This document shows, piece by piece, positions 47,330 to 57,309 of a stretch of DNA of 64,000 bases (its first letter is position 1; each line of letters starts with the position of its first letter). Location: NCBI GenBank assembly GCA_028673005.1, contig CM054120.1, positions 69,551,533 through 69,615,532 of the forward strand, read 5' to 3'. Origin of the DNA: Tanypteryx hageni. Its lineage: Eukaryota > Arthropoda > Insecta > Odonata > Petaluridae. The notes below the pieces were generated by a model. That model was not told where the DNA came from. It made no database searches and saw only the letters and a program-made list of their open reading frames with translations. The position numbers and the translations under genes are program-made.

Positions 47330-47820
47330 ACGTCATCCAGTTTTCGCCTCCCCCTAACCTCCTCCCTCTTCCCCACATCCTGGATTCCCCGCCACCATCT
47401 CAGTATCCACCTCACATTTCGGTCCGACCCGCTCATCCTTATGCATCACGCCATCCTCCTCACAAACCACTCCCTCTCATCCTCCTCCTCCCGCTCTTCA
47501 CGCCCCTTTCCTTTCCCCTCCCATGTTCCCCTACTGCTCCCCTCGAAGCGTGATTCCAGCAAATAAGGTTCCTCCCCTTCTGCTACGAACACCTCCCATT
47601 CCCTGTTCTTGCGATCCGTCCGTCACTCGCCATGCCTTGATGGTCGTCCCGCACGCCATGGTAGACTACGCCCCCACCCACACCCGAAGGAGGGAAGGGG
47701 GTTTCGTCAGAGTGAAGTGCAGAGCAGCGCGAAGGAGGATGAAAGGGTTTGGACGTGACGGAGGAAGGTCGGGAGGTGGGGAGGGAAAGGATGAGTTTGG
47801 CGGGTGGGGGGGCCTATCCC
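47330..47820. other. C/T-rich to G/A-rich strand switch
   Basis: From about 47,337 to 47,530 the plus strand is dominated by C and T (cctcc, tcccc, ctcatcc runs). From about 47,680 to 47,815 it is dominated by G and A (ggagggaaggggg, gggaggtggggaggg). The 199-codon frame 46,954-47,553 becomes proline/leucine-rich exactly where the C/T tract starts, so I treat it as chance translation. It could still be an exon edge. Confidence 0.6.
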
Positions 47821-47909
47821 TCGCTTTGCGTGGTGCGTGCGTTCTTGAAAAAGACGGTGAAAAGCGAAACCGTGTGAAATGTATTAGGTCATGCCATAGG
47901 AGTGTATAA

Positions 47910-48592
47910 TATAATGCGTATTAACGCGTAACAAAATATTAACAAATATTTATGATCTATTCTATATGTAAACACAAAAACGTATAATAGCAAGCATTTG
48001 AAAAAGATACAAAGTTTTAAAAATAACTTGTTCAGAATATGACGTTTTTATAAATTTTAACAATTGAGCAGAATGAATGAAGCTACACGTACTTCAGTAG
48101 TATATGGTAGAATATGTGGCAAAACTTACTAAACTTGACGTCTCTCTTTCACTGAATACGTAGTTAAGCATGGTTTTAAGGTTACATTTGGGTTTTGTAC
48201 TCAACATTTAACTATTTAGTTATATTGTTCTTTCTTATCAATTATGAGAGGAAGTGTGATTTTTATGCATTTTCATGCTTGTATATTGCTATAAAACCAT
48301 GCTAAAACCAAACCCATGATTGTCGATGGATAGCTTACCCAAAACAGGGTGATACGTTTGGATATGGATAAAATTAAAACAATGTGAAATGGGAAACGTT
48401 TATCATTTATAACTCAATATTTGGCAAACATTGTCTACAAAGGCTAGATATTGTGCCTGAGTTCATTAGGTCCCAACATGTCACCCGTTGCGGATACGAC
48501 AGAGCACGTAACGAGAGTCGAATTCTTCCCGCGTGTGGTTCAGCATCTCCGGCGTAATTTGCGTAAAAGCTGCGTCAAACATTGTTTTTAGG
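47910..48592. other. Low-copy stretch without recognisable genes
   Basis: AT-rich. I see no coding frame, RNA or inverted termini. Confidence 0.5.
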
Positions 48593-48850
48593 TCATGAAT
48601 ATCCTTTGGTCGTTGAGTTAAAAAAATTCATGCACAATTCTATTCGCTCGCACATGATGCTTGCAAAGGTGAAATGCGCTTTGTGGTCCCGCTCGCGTAA
48701 TGCTTGAACACGCTGTATGCGATATGGGCACATTTTCAAGTACCGCCAGACGATGCGCTGGTACGTCGTGTATGGTACACACACATGAGGTAGTCGTCTC
48801 AGGCTCATTCTGGAGCTTCTCGTCAATGCGGCCGACGCTTACGAACATCG
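48593..48850 (-). pseudogene. Mariner/Tc1-like transposase fragment
   Basis: The minus-strand reading contains RRLPHV, then WRYLKMCPYRIQRVQAL, then a D and FASIMCERIE. This follows the second helix-turn-helix and linker of Tc1/mariner-type transposases, where (L/R)xxxPYxxQxxQxLxxxDxxxRxxFxxxM is conserved before the first catalytic aspartate. An overlapping frame (48,618-48,884 minus) shows that frameshifts are present. No DD(E/D) triad is seen. It is close to, but outside, the piggyBac-type MITE. Confidence 0.55.
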
Positions 48851-48915
48851 GCGTGTGGTTTAGCGATGGGCACCGTTTCTTCAAACGTACGATACCACTA
48901 CATTATATATTTGTA

Positions 48916-49240
48916 TTAACCCTTTCGCAGCTATCGACTCATATATGCGGACGGGCAGAGCGGTGCCTTGAATGCTAACGACGCATTAATGCGTTTCAAA
49001 CTTTTCCGTTCGCTGCTCAAAAAAATATGAAAATATTTTTTCGAGAAGGTTAATAATCAATATGAATGTAAATAATTGATAAAATAACTTTTAAAATATA
49101 AAGAGACTAAAAGACGAACGAAAGAACGTAGACGCGGAGTTCCTAGAGAAATTATTCAGCACAGGCGTGCTTCAAGCTCACGGAACTCGGCGCATACGGC
49201 TGACACAGAAGCTAAAAGTCCACGGCAGAGAAAGGGTTAA
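48916..49240. mobile_element. piggyBac-type MITE
   Basis: The element is framed by TTAA at 48,916-48,919 and 49,237-49,240. The left terminus is ccctttcgcagc and the right, reverse complemented, is ccctttctctgcc. TTAA duplication plus CCCTTT-type ends is characteristic of piggyBac elements. At about 325 bp it has no transposase. The interior contains several cg-rich hexamers but no open frame of note. Confidence 0.78.
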
Positions 49241-49550
49241 GTAGCTTTTCGAACACTACGCACACGGAGAAACTCACGCTGCACTGCTGTTACCTCTCAA
49301 ACTTAGAAAACCACAGGACACACTTGGCTTGTTGTTGTGCATTTTCCGCCATTTTGATTTCTCATGCCGCGCATGCGCAGTGAGTATTTCAGAACAAACT
49401 CCCACAATTTATAACCACACATGCAGCATATCAGCACTATACCAATTATCATTTTCACAACGTTTATATTACGTGTGCACGTGTGGTTAATCCCATTTCT
49501 GGGAAAGGGAGTCGAGAGTAAAGGGGGCTCCACACACTGGGTTTTTCCGA

Positions 49551-49576
49551 CAGTTTTAACCGTACGGTTAAAACTG
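49551..49576. repeat. Perfect 26-bp palindrome in the outer terminus
   Basis: Self-complementary over 26 bases around the core AACCGTACGGTT. It repeats at 49,622-49,647, 71 bp further on, because the whole terminus is duplicated. A subterminal palindrome could serve as a transposase-binding site; that is inference. Confidence 0.92.
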
Positions 49577-49621
49577 TACGACTCGAAAGTAAAGGGGGCT
49601 CCACACACTGGGGTTTTTTGA

Positions 49622-49647
49622 CAGTTTTAACCGTACGGTTAAAACTG
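49622..49647. repeat. Perfect 26-bp palindrome in the inner terminus
   Basis: Second copy of the palindrome at 49,551-49,576, with the same AACCGTACGGTT core and an identical 26 bases. Confidence 0.92.
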
Positions 49648-49851
49648 TGCGGGTGAAACGGGGAGTGTGGAGGACAAATCTGGAAGAATGGACTAGAATG
49701 AACGAAATCTGTCACAGATTCATTTTTGCTCGGTCCAGTCACGGTGTACGGGCAAGTCTGCCAGTGTGGAGCGTGTTCGTTCCAAAACCGTAGTTTTCTC
49801 AAGTTGTGGTGCGTTGCATAAAGTCACAGGAAAAAAAGACACAATGCCGAT

Positions 49852-50295
49852 ATGCTATTCAAGTTTCTAAATTTCGATGCTGTTTTGAAGTTTAAACAGT
49901 ACCTTGGTTGCGATGAACAAGATGACGGTAACGAAAATGAACAAACTATCGAGGTTGCGCACTCTGCAAAACATCCCCGAAAGTGGCCTTCGGCCGCAAT
50001 TTTCTCTCGTCTTCTTAATAATTTGTCGACCTCCATCACGGTGATAAATAGAATTTACTCAATAAAGGAACGAGATACTTGTTCGAAATTTGGAAGAAAT
50101 ACTCGATTTACATATTTTAAGGTGATGACGAAAAAAAGTCTCGAGAAAAGTCCTGGGTTCGTCATTTCCATTTCCCATAATATAACACGTAAAATCGACT
50201 TATCACGTGCAGGATTTTATTCTTTTGAGAATAAAATTAAAATGAATTACATACGATCAGCAGATCTGAACCCCTTTGAAGAAAAAATTATATAA
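49852..50295 (+). CDS. Unrecognised 147-codon open frame inside the PIF/Harbinger-type element
   Basis: It is one of the longest frames in the window that is not low complexity, starting at ATG 49,852 and ending at TAA. The first 30 residues are followed by an acidic stretch (DEQDDGNENEQ), then a basic, serine-rich middle. It lacks a DDE nuclease motif and I cannot assign a Myb-like domain. Its position between the transposon ends suggests an element-encoded or chance product. A minus-strand frame covers 49,824-50,039. I rate coding status as uncertain. Confidence 0.3.
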   Translation: MLFKFLNFDAVLKFKQYLGCDEQDDGNENEQTIEVAHSAKHPRKWPSAAIFSRLLNNLSTSITVINRIYSIKERDTCSKFGRNTRFTYFKVMTKKSLEKSPGFVISISHNITRKIDLSRAGFYSFENKIKMNYIRSADLNPFEEKII

Positions 50296-50664
50296 ATTAT
50301 ATCATACCCGAAATTAAAGTCGTAATAATGTGGCCTCGCGGGTTGTTTTGTGGCAGATGTAGTCCTCTATCCGAATAATCTTTTAAATATGCGTATAGCT
50401 TACAGATCATATAGGAGCTAGGGAGAGAAATTTATGGTTATTCATTGTTGCCTGGCGGATGCCATTTAACGAGATACTAGTATAAGTTTATTGAAGTATT
50501 TATGTTAACTGGAAGTTATAATTGTCGGAGAGTGAGGGTCCGCCTGCGATAAATACGTATTGACTTAATCGTACGGGTAAAACTGGGTAGAAAACCGAAA
50601 GTGTGGAGGCGACCTCGGTGTACTGTTAAAACGGTCGAAAAAACAGAGTGTGGGGCGCCCTTAA

Positions 50665-50985
50665 CCGAACAAATAAAAGGCGTTTGAGCAATTCAGTAGC
50701 GCTGGCCAATGGCGGCTATGCCGCCGATTGTTCATACCCTACCCATTTTTCTCGAATGGAGATCTTTATCTTTTAAGAAAAATGACTTCTTCTAACTTTC
50801 GAAAGGGGTTTTATCGAAGCACTTGTTTCGTAAATGAAAGCTGGGAACCTAGAGGTTCCACATTTCTTTCCATAGGTTTCCGTCTCCTTCCTTCAGTATT
50901 TCATTGCTAGTTGTCGAAGATTGTCAAGTTCTCGTGTTTCGGACTCTGCATTTATCGTACAGGTAAGCATTTTTTTATAAAATTA
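50665..50985. other. Short stretch between transposons
   Basis: Low-copy sequence with a 60-codon frame (50,728-50,910) of no recognisable family, followed by an AT-rich run at 50,975-50,996. Confidence 0.5.
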
Positions 50986-51189
50986 TATATATATTAGCTC
51001 CCGAATATAACGCGATCTCGAATTTAGAATGTAATATCTAATATAAAAATGGCAAAAATCGAAAACCCCCTTCTAACCAAAACATCTCAGGAAAAAACCA
51101 ACCGATTCTAATCAATCTTATTTTAGGCGACAGGGTAGGCCACAAAGTAGGTTTGGATACCAGTCTTAACCCCCTCCACTCTCGCGCAG

Positions 51190-51577
51190 CATAGCTCTGA
51201 AATCCGTTTCTGTCTGTCTGTAACTATGTCCCCTTATAAATCGAAAATGGCGGAACCGGTTTGGACCATTCTTTCATTTATTTGTTCAGCGTTACAACGA
51301 ACAGGTTTACGTAAAAAATACAGTATACACAGCATATTTAAGGCAAATAACGTTTTTATCTATAGTGTAAATACGTTTAACGTACAAAAACATATGGTGA
51401 TTCAGTCTGATCGAAAATTATGACATTTTTTCAAGAACGTTTTTACGGAACAAAATACTTCTCAGTAGGTAATTTTTAGAAGCAACGTTTTGTATGTTGA
51501 GCGCGCGAGCGGTGCGAGGGTATAGAAGTTTGTGCAATCCCTAATCGCACCCGGGCAACGCCGGGTCACACAGCTAG
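51190..51577 (+). mobile_element. Helitron-like element, 3-prime end
   Basis: The stretch ends with a hairpin (ACCCGG at 51,549-51,554 pairing with CCGGGT at 51,561-51,566, loop GCAACG), then seven bases and CTAG at 51,574-51,577, followed by T. A GC-rich hairpin just before a terminal CTRR, inserted next to T, is the Helitron 3-prime hallmark. The 5-prime limit is uncertain. The gtctgtctgtctgt run at 51,210 and ctcccgaata at about 50,998 are candidates. No Rep/helicase is present. Confidence 0.75.
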
Positions 51578-52920
51578 TCGGAAATAAAGCGCTGAAAGCT
51601 ATTATTATAGGTTCTAAAGCTACACTTATAGCAGCTAGTTGTTGTGTTTCATATAAATCATCTAAGTATTCACATTTTATGGAAGGTTTAATGAAAGAAA
51701 GAATTAGGAATTAATAAATATATCTTTTTTATTTCAAAAATAGATCGTAACAATTCTAAATGCCTTTGAGAGAAACGACCACCATTAGGTGTATAAGAGG
51801 CAAGTGTTGTTTTATATATTCTCAATTAATTTTATTTAATATGGGATAATTTATTGCAGTGTATGTGATATGGCGACAATAAATTTGGCTGTGGAAAATT
51901 CAATGACTAAATGTATTTCTAGTTCAAAATATTTTACATTCTTTTGTGTCGAAAAAGTTACTAAGTTTCTACTTATACGTCTGCAGGCAAGATTCTGAAG
52001 TGATTTGCGAGTAAGACTCGCAGGTTAGTGAAAAATAAACGACTTTTTGTTATGGTTCAGTGTGACGTGACTTGCGTTATAATTATATTATTATGAGCAA
52101 ATTATTCTACCTTTTGGTAAATGTAGATAATCCTGGATTGAAGAAAATATTTCAATGGCCATAAGACACAGTTTCACAAAGTGTTTCTAGTTTCTAGTTT
52201 GGCGCCCGTTGGGGTTCGGCTCGGGTTGCGGCCACCCCTCTCGCCGACCCGTCGCTAAGCATATCGCTTCCTAGTCTCGTTAATTATAACCTATTAGAAA
52301 ACGGACAAATTACTCATATTACATCTGAGAAATGTCTTCATTTTATTTTTTATTTAAACGCAGTAATCTGATTTATTTTAAGGGATTTTCTGTCTTCAGT
52401 AATCTTCTGATATTTCTAGGAAATGTTAATGAAACTATTAGGTTAGTAAATAAATTGCTTCATAAAGGTTGCTATTTTTTACAAGAAGTAAATAGTAAGT
52501 TAAATACACACACTCTCTAATTCAGATAAAACTTGAACTTCTCTTTTACTGCATCATTATATTATAGAATTCTGTACATATACTGCAATGAGCCCTGATT
52601 TTCACAAAGCATTAAAAATTGCCGTTAAAAATTCTAACTTTATTAAGTCATGGGCATTAAACTCTTGTTTTTTATAATGATGTGTGAGAAGATAGAGGCA
52701 ATGCATACCCAATTATTTCTTCATTCTCTAGTGCGATGTTTGTCACTGGGAATAATATTAACACGCCTATTTAAAATGATAAATGAAGTCAGACATTTTC
52801 TAACAAAAACTAAATCTGATTTGGTTGTTTGCTTTGATAGAGAGGACTGGCTTTGCTACTTCGTACTCGAATTTAAGACGACCCTCGATTTTCGCTAGCT
52901 GAAATTTGGAAAAAATTCTT
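51578..52920. other. Low-copy stretch without recognisable genes
   Basis: Frames of 60-82 codons (51,532-51,714; 52,332-52,520; 52,650-52,898) show no known domain. A GC-rich island at about 52,198-52,262 starts ttggcgcccgttggggttc, faintly like a retroelement primer-binding site, but no long terminal repeat is found beside it. Confidence 0.5.
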
Positions 52921-52979
52921 CTTGGATACCGGTAAATACAAAACTTTCCAGAAATTGAAAACGTAGACCGCTCTAATGC

Positions 52980-54860
52980 CAGATGAAACGTTATCTCAAA
53001 AACTACACTGCTGATGTAGAAAAGAAGAGAAATGAAGATTACTAATGACCCTAAGGAAATGATCCACTTCGCATAACTAAACTAAACTATAAGGAAGTCC
53101 ATCAAAGAAGATGTGAAGGAATATAATTATTAACTAATCAAGGATACTATAGAAAACAATAGAAGTTATAAGAAAATGAAACAGCATCTCTCGATTGATA
53201 AGAGACAGCTGGTGGCATTGATGTTAGAAGATGGCTCAATTATCCACAACAGGAAGTTAATTCTAAAGCGATTAGAAGATTTCTACAAGAAATTATATGA
53301 AAATCCTTTCACCAATGAGGAAATAAATGAAGAAGGAACCATGGCCACCGAATAGGTTCCAGATATTCTTCCAGAAAAAGTGAGACATGCAATGAAAAGC
53401 ATGAAGAATGGGAAAGCATCTGGAATTGATGACATCACAGCAGAAATATTCAAGGCAACAGGTAACTGTATGGACAATATCCTCTCCAAGATTTTTACGT
53501 CTTGCTTAAGGAAGAGGAATATGAATACCAAAGTCGTGGAACCACGCAAGCATCATACTTTTGCACATGAAAGGTTGCAAGGAAGATTTGAATAATTATC
53601 AGCCCATCGGCCTGCTCCCGGCAGTATACAAAATATTCACAAAGACTCTCACTACACGCCTTCAAAAGCATCTTGATTTCACCCAACCCAGAGAACAAGC
53701 TGAATTTCGCAGTGGATATAATACGAGGGACAACATCCAAGGTGTCAGAGAGATAATTAGTCAGACTAATGGGTGCGAGTTGCCCCTCTGCATGTGCTGC
53801 ATCGACTACGAGAAAGAATTCGACTTTGTTCGAATTTCGTCGTTGCTAAATTCACTGTAGAAAAAAGGGGTAGAAGAAACGTACATACATTACTTTAGTC
53901 AAGAATATCTATAAAAATGCGACATTGTCTGTCCAGATGCATGAAAAAACAAGTGCATTTAAGACAAAAACGGGAGTGAGGCAAGGAGATACCATGTCTC
54001 CTAAATTATTCAAAGCAGCTCTAGAAGAAGTATTTTAAATGATAATCTGGGACGAAAAGGGTATAAAGGTAAATTAAAAATATCTGGGTCACTTGCGATT
54101 CGCTGATGACATCATACTATTCGCAGGAAGCCCAGAAAAAACTCCGTAGAAGAACTGAGGAACTGAAGCAGGCAAGCCAAGAAGCTGGGCTTAGAATGAA
54201 TCTTAATAAAACAAAGGTCATGTTCAACTCATTCACAAATCCCGAGAAGATATCGATCAACGGAGCAAAACTTGAAAAGTAACAAATTACGTTTACTTGG
54301 GTCATCTCGTTATTACCGACGGATCACTTCTAGCAGAAATCAACCGGAGAGTGAAGATGGCATGGAATGCTTTTGGCAGGAATGCAAATATCTTTAAATC
54401 ATATATCCCAGTCTTTCTGAGAAGGAGGTTTTACAAATAATGTGCTCTACCTGTTTTGACCAATTAGTGCGAAACATGGACCATGAACGCCAGAACAGTA
54501 CATCGCCTGCAAACAACACAGATTAGCATGGAGAGATGTATGCTTGGGATCATCCGAAGAGACCTCAAAAGGAACAACTGGGTAAGAAAGAAGACGTGAG
54601 TCTGAAGTAATTAAAAGAGGAAAGGCGCTTAAGTGGCAATGGGAGGGTCATATTTCTACATGAAATGATCGGCGTTGGACGTCCAGTGTCATAGAATGAA
54701 TCCCAAGAAACATCAAGGTACCGGAAAGAAGGCCGAAAGACAGATGCCACAGAGAGCTTGTGAAGTTCGTAGGGTCAACATGGAGGTGGGAGGCAGTTGA
54801 TAGGGAAAACTGGAAGATTCTAGGGGAGTTCTTTATCCATCACTTGATTAAAAAGTGCTA

Positions 54861-54861
<1 letters not shown>
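52980..54861 (+). pseudogene. Decayed LINE (non-LTR retrotransposon), reverse transcriptase region
   Basis: The recognisable order is the pre-RT linker (IRKDLR-like IKEDVKEYN, then LEDGSIIHNRKLI and LEDFYKKLY), RT block with MKNGKASGIDDITAEI (about 53,397), the frame-shifted YQPIGLLPAVYKIF block (about 53,596), EQAEFRSGY, CCIDYEKEFD in place of AFVDYEKAFD, GVRQGDTMSP-like text near 53,975, an intact FADD catalytic box at 54,099-54,110, and a C-terminal RKRWRD-like segment near 54,740. Stops occur at about 53,140 and 53,353, with several frameshifts later. The endonuclease domain is absent, so it is 5-prime truncated. The style fits RTE-like endonuclease/RT elements; clade assignment is inference. 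Confidence 0.88.

Positions 54862-54866
<5 letters not shown>

Positions 54867-54912
<46 letters not shown>
54867..54912. repeat. (TA)n microsatellite between two LINEs
   Basis: About 23 TA units immediately after the first LINE 3-prime region and immediately before the truncated start of the second LINE. It may be the 3-prime tail of the first. Confidence 0.95.
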
Positions 54913-54915
<3 letters not shown>

Positions 54916-55902
54916 GACTTGAAGGACAGGACACTGATCAGAAATCTATATGTGAGTCAAGTTGTAAAGGTCAGGTTGGAGAACACCTGCGGAGTAAATA
55001 TCGGTAGAGGAGTAAGACAGGGCTGCTGCCTATCGACAACTCTATTGAACATATATGGAGAAAGTCTAAAGCAAGAAGTGTTAGAACGCACAAGAATTTT
55101 CAAAATAGGAGGAAGAATTATAAGAACAGTAAAATACGCGAATGATAAAGTACTTCTAGCAAGAAACGAAGAGAAACTCCAGAAAATTATAAACAGACTA
55201 GTAATAACAGCTAGAAAAAACGGTATGGAAATAAATTCAGAAAAATTCAAATTCATTCTAATACCAGGCAAAGAAGAGAATCTGAACACACGTATTGGAG
55301 AAAAGCTTTTAGAACACGTTTAAGATTATAAATACCTTAGAAGCATCATAACAAGAGAAGCGAAATGTACTTATGAGATCAGGCCTAGAATAGGAAATGC
55401 AAAAGCAGCTTTCAGAAATAAGAAACACCTACTTACGTGGAATATAAGGGAAGATACCCGCAAGAAGTTCATAAAATTCTATGTCTGGAGTATAGCTTTG
55501 TACGGGGCAGAAACATGGACGTTAAGGAAAAATGACATCCAGTACTTGGAAAACCTAAAATGTGGACTTGGAGGAGAATGATGAAGATAAAATGAAAAGA
55601 TGGGATGGAAAACGGTGAAGTGTTAGGAAGAGAAGGAGAAAAGCGAATAATTATACAGACTATTAGAAAGAGGAAGAGAAACTTGGTTGTACATTACCTG
55701 ACGAGAGAGAGTATGATTAAAGACGTGTTAGAAGGAAAACTAGATGGAAAAGGGGAAAGAGGCAGGAAAAGGTTTCAGCTGATAGACGATTTGAAAGGGA
55801 AAGAGAGATATCAAAACATGAAGAGGGCAGCGGAAAATAGGAGTATATGCAGAACCATGTGTAACCTTGAATATTCACGGACCTGTCTACGGACAGACTA
55901 CC
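54913..55902 (+). pseudogene. Second decayed LINE, reverse transcriptase C-terminal half
   Basis: The frame from 54,913 gives LIRNLYVSQ, GVRQGCCLSTTLLNIYGE and the thumb region (KIINRLVITARKNGMEINSEK). The catalytic box reads YAND at 55,134-55,145 in place of the family's FADD/YADD, so the second aspartate pair is damaged. A TAA at 55,321 interrupts the frame within YKYL. Then follow WSIALYGAETWTLRKND and, after a one-base deletion near 55,560 and another stop, the C-terminal EGKLDGKGERGRKR block. The N-terminal endonuclease and first RT blocks are missing. It is a different LINE from the one just upstream. Confidence 0.88.
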
Positions 55903-55904
55903 TA

Positions 55905-55906
<2 letters not shown>

Positions 55907-55983
<77 letters not shown>

Positions 55984-55988
55984 TATAT
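55907..55988. repeat. (TA)n microsatellite after the second LINE
   Basis: About 35-40 TA units with one TACACA interruption, directly following cctatga at the LINE end. The tyrosine-isoleucine frames at 55,717-56,137 are its translation. Confidence 0.95.
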
Positions 55989-56153
55989 TCAGTTATTTCT
56001 TTACGGTGAGAGCCATTCTTGCTCTCCCCTATAATGATTCTGCTCCCCAACTTCGTAAGTGGGAACCTTCTAAACTCCTCTTCCCTTGGCCTCAACCTTC
56101 GCTAGCATTTCACTCCACATCCATTTACTCTGTTTAACTTTGCTCTTGCGTAG

Positions 56154-56178
56154 GCACACACACATATATACACACACA

Positions 56179-56240
<62 letters not shown>

Positions 56241-56303
56241 CATACTACACACACACACACATATATATATAGTGTGTGTGTGTGTGCGCGCGCGTGGGTG
56301 TGT
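56154..56303. repeat. (CA)n-(TA)n-(TG)n compound microsatellite
   Basis: CA repeats with tac interruptions to about 56,260, a short TATATATATA centre, then TGTGTG and CGCGCG to 56,303. Because the second half is TG, the tract is self-complementary and can fold. Histidine/threonine frames here are spurious. Confidence 0.93.
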
Positions 56304-56721
56304 TACGCCGAATCCGTGAAATAGGCAGCTTCACCCGGGAAATAAAACCGATCGGGAGACAGACGGATGGACGGAGAAGTTTTTTTCCTCTAATCTCCTC
56401 CTTAAGACAAACAACTTTTGCATTTCAAATTTTCTTCTTTCTTAGCTTCCGGGATACGGAGCGTGAGACACGGCAGAGAGACGGACGGACGGAGATCAAT
56501 AACAATAATAACCTGTTTTAATTTATTAAGTATTTCAAGAGTTTACCCAATACATGAAGTACAATTATCTTAGCACAATTAACGAACGAACTAGACACTA
56601 AATTTGCCTATTTCACGAAATGGATAGAGCTGTAACCCATTACACGAATTAGAGATAAAAGCTGCCCATTTCACGGATTCGGCGTGTATATGGAAGAGGA
56701 AAGGGAAATAGGGTATATCAA

Positions 56722-56882
56722 TGGCAACAGGTTGTTGAGGTAAGGAAGCCCAGTGAATATTTACTATTAGGAAATCCGCTGGGGTGTCAGAGAGGCATTT
56801 AAAAACGTACTTTGGAGCTTTCGGGAATGATCCCATCGTCAGCACAAGTGAGAGACAACTTACCTCAACAACTTGTTCCCAT
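56722..56882. mobile_element. Small foldback/MITE element with hairpin core
   Basis: Termini atggcaacaggttgttgagg (56,722) and, inverted, atgggaacaagttgttgagg (ending 56,882) match over about 24 bp with few differences. The 161-bp element carries, on the minus strand, CTGACGA (56,836-56,842), a 4-bp stem GGGA/TCCC, then GAAA (56,819-56,822). This resembles the centre of the foldback element at 11,522. Confidence 0.75.
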
Positions 56883-57034
56883 TAATAATTATGTATGTGT
56901 GTGTGAGTTTGTGTGTATATTTGTATAAGCAAGCCCATGCTTTGGTAATTTGCCTTAAAATGCTTCTGGATTTTTTCGTTTTTGTTGTATTTATGCAACC
57001 GGCACGGCACATTAGGTTTATACCATTGGATCTA

Positions 57035-57288
57035 AAACTTTCAATTGTCGCGGCCCCCATGAATATCATGCGACCCCCTTTGTATTGAAAATAGTAAAAA
57101 TAAGAAAGTTTATTACAAATTTCTTCATTTAATGTAACTATTTATAATTTTGTTCACATCGTCTTTCCAAAAATTCCCCGATAACATTTTATTATTCGAT
57201 AAAACTTATTTTTTCGGCATTTCACCTTGCATCCAAAATAATTTTGCGGCCCCCTGGGGTGCCGCGGTCCACAGTTTGAGAAGCATTC
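57035..57288. mobile_element. Probable hAT-like remnant (right end only)
   Basis: The right end, reverse complemented, reads gaatgcttctcaaactgtgg followed by ccgcggcaccccagggggcc. This is the form of many hAT termini (CAGTGCTTCTCAAACTGTGG). A similar cgcggcccccatgaa box lies near 57,050 on the left, but no clean left terminus or target duplication is visible. Confidence 0.45.
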
Positions 57289-57309
57289 GTTTATAAAGTA
57301 CCAATTCCA

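Larger units (their letters stand above)
49522..50661. mobile_element. PIF/Harbinger-type DNA transposon with duplicated left terminus
   Basis: The left end reads agggggctccacacactggg at 49,522 and again at 49,593. The right end aacagagtgtggggcgccct closes at 50,661. The left copy is preceded by TAA (49,519-49,521) and the right end is followed by TAA (50,662-50,664), the 3-bp TWA duplication known for PIF/Harbinger. A second TAA precedes the inner left terminus. Diverged copies of the terminal motif also occur inside, at about 50,570-50,610 and near 49,760. Confidence 0.78.

Noticed and set aside
46954..47553. Longest open frame in the window (199 codons, plus strand)
   Set aside because: No domain is recognisable. 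It turns proline/leucine-rich exactly where the C/T-rich tract begins, and overlapping frames of similar length exist on both strands, so it is probably a compositional artefact.
51532..51714. 60-codon frame downstream of the Helitron end as a captured gene or endogenous viral fragment
   Set aside because: No family motif that I can name. It starts inside the Helitron terminus and is too short to support either idea.
54865..56137. Open frames made of alternating Y and I
   Set aside because: Translations of (TA)n microsatellites.
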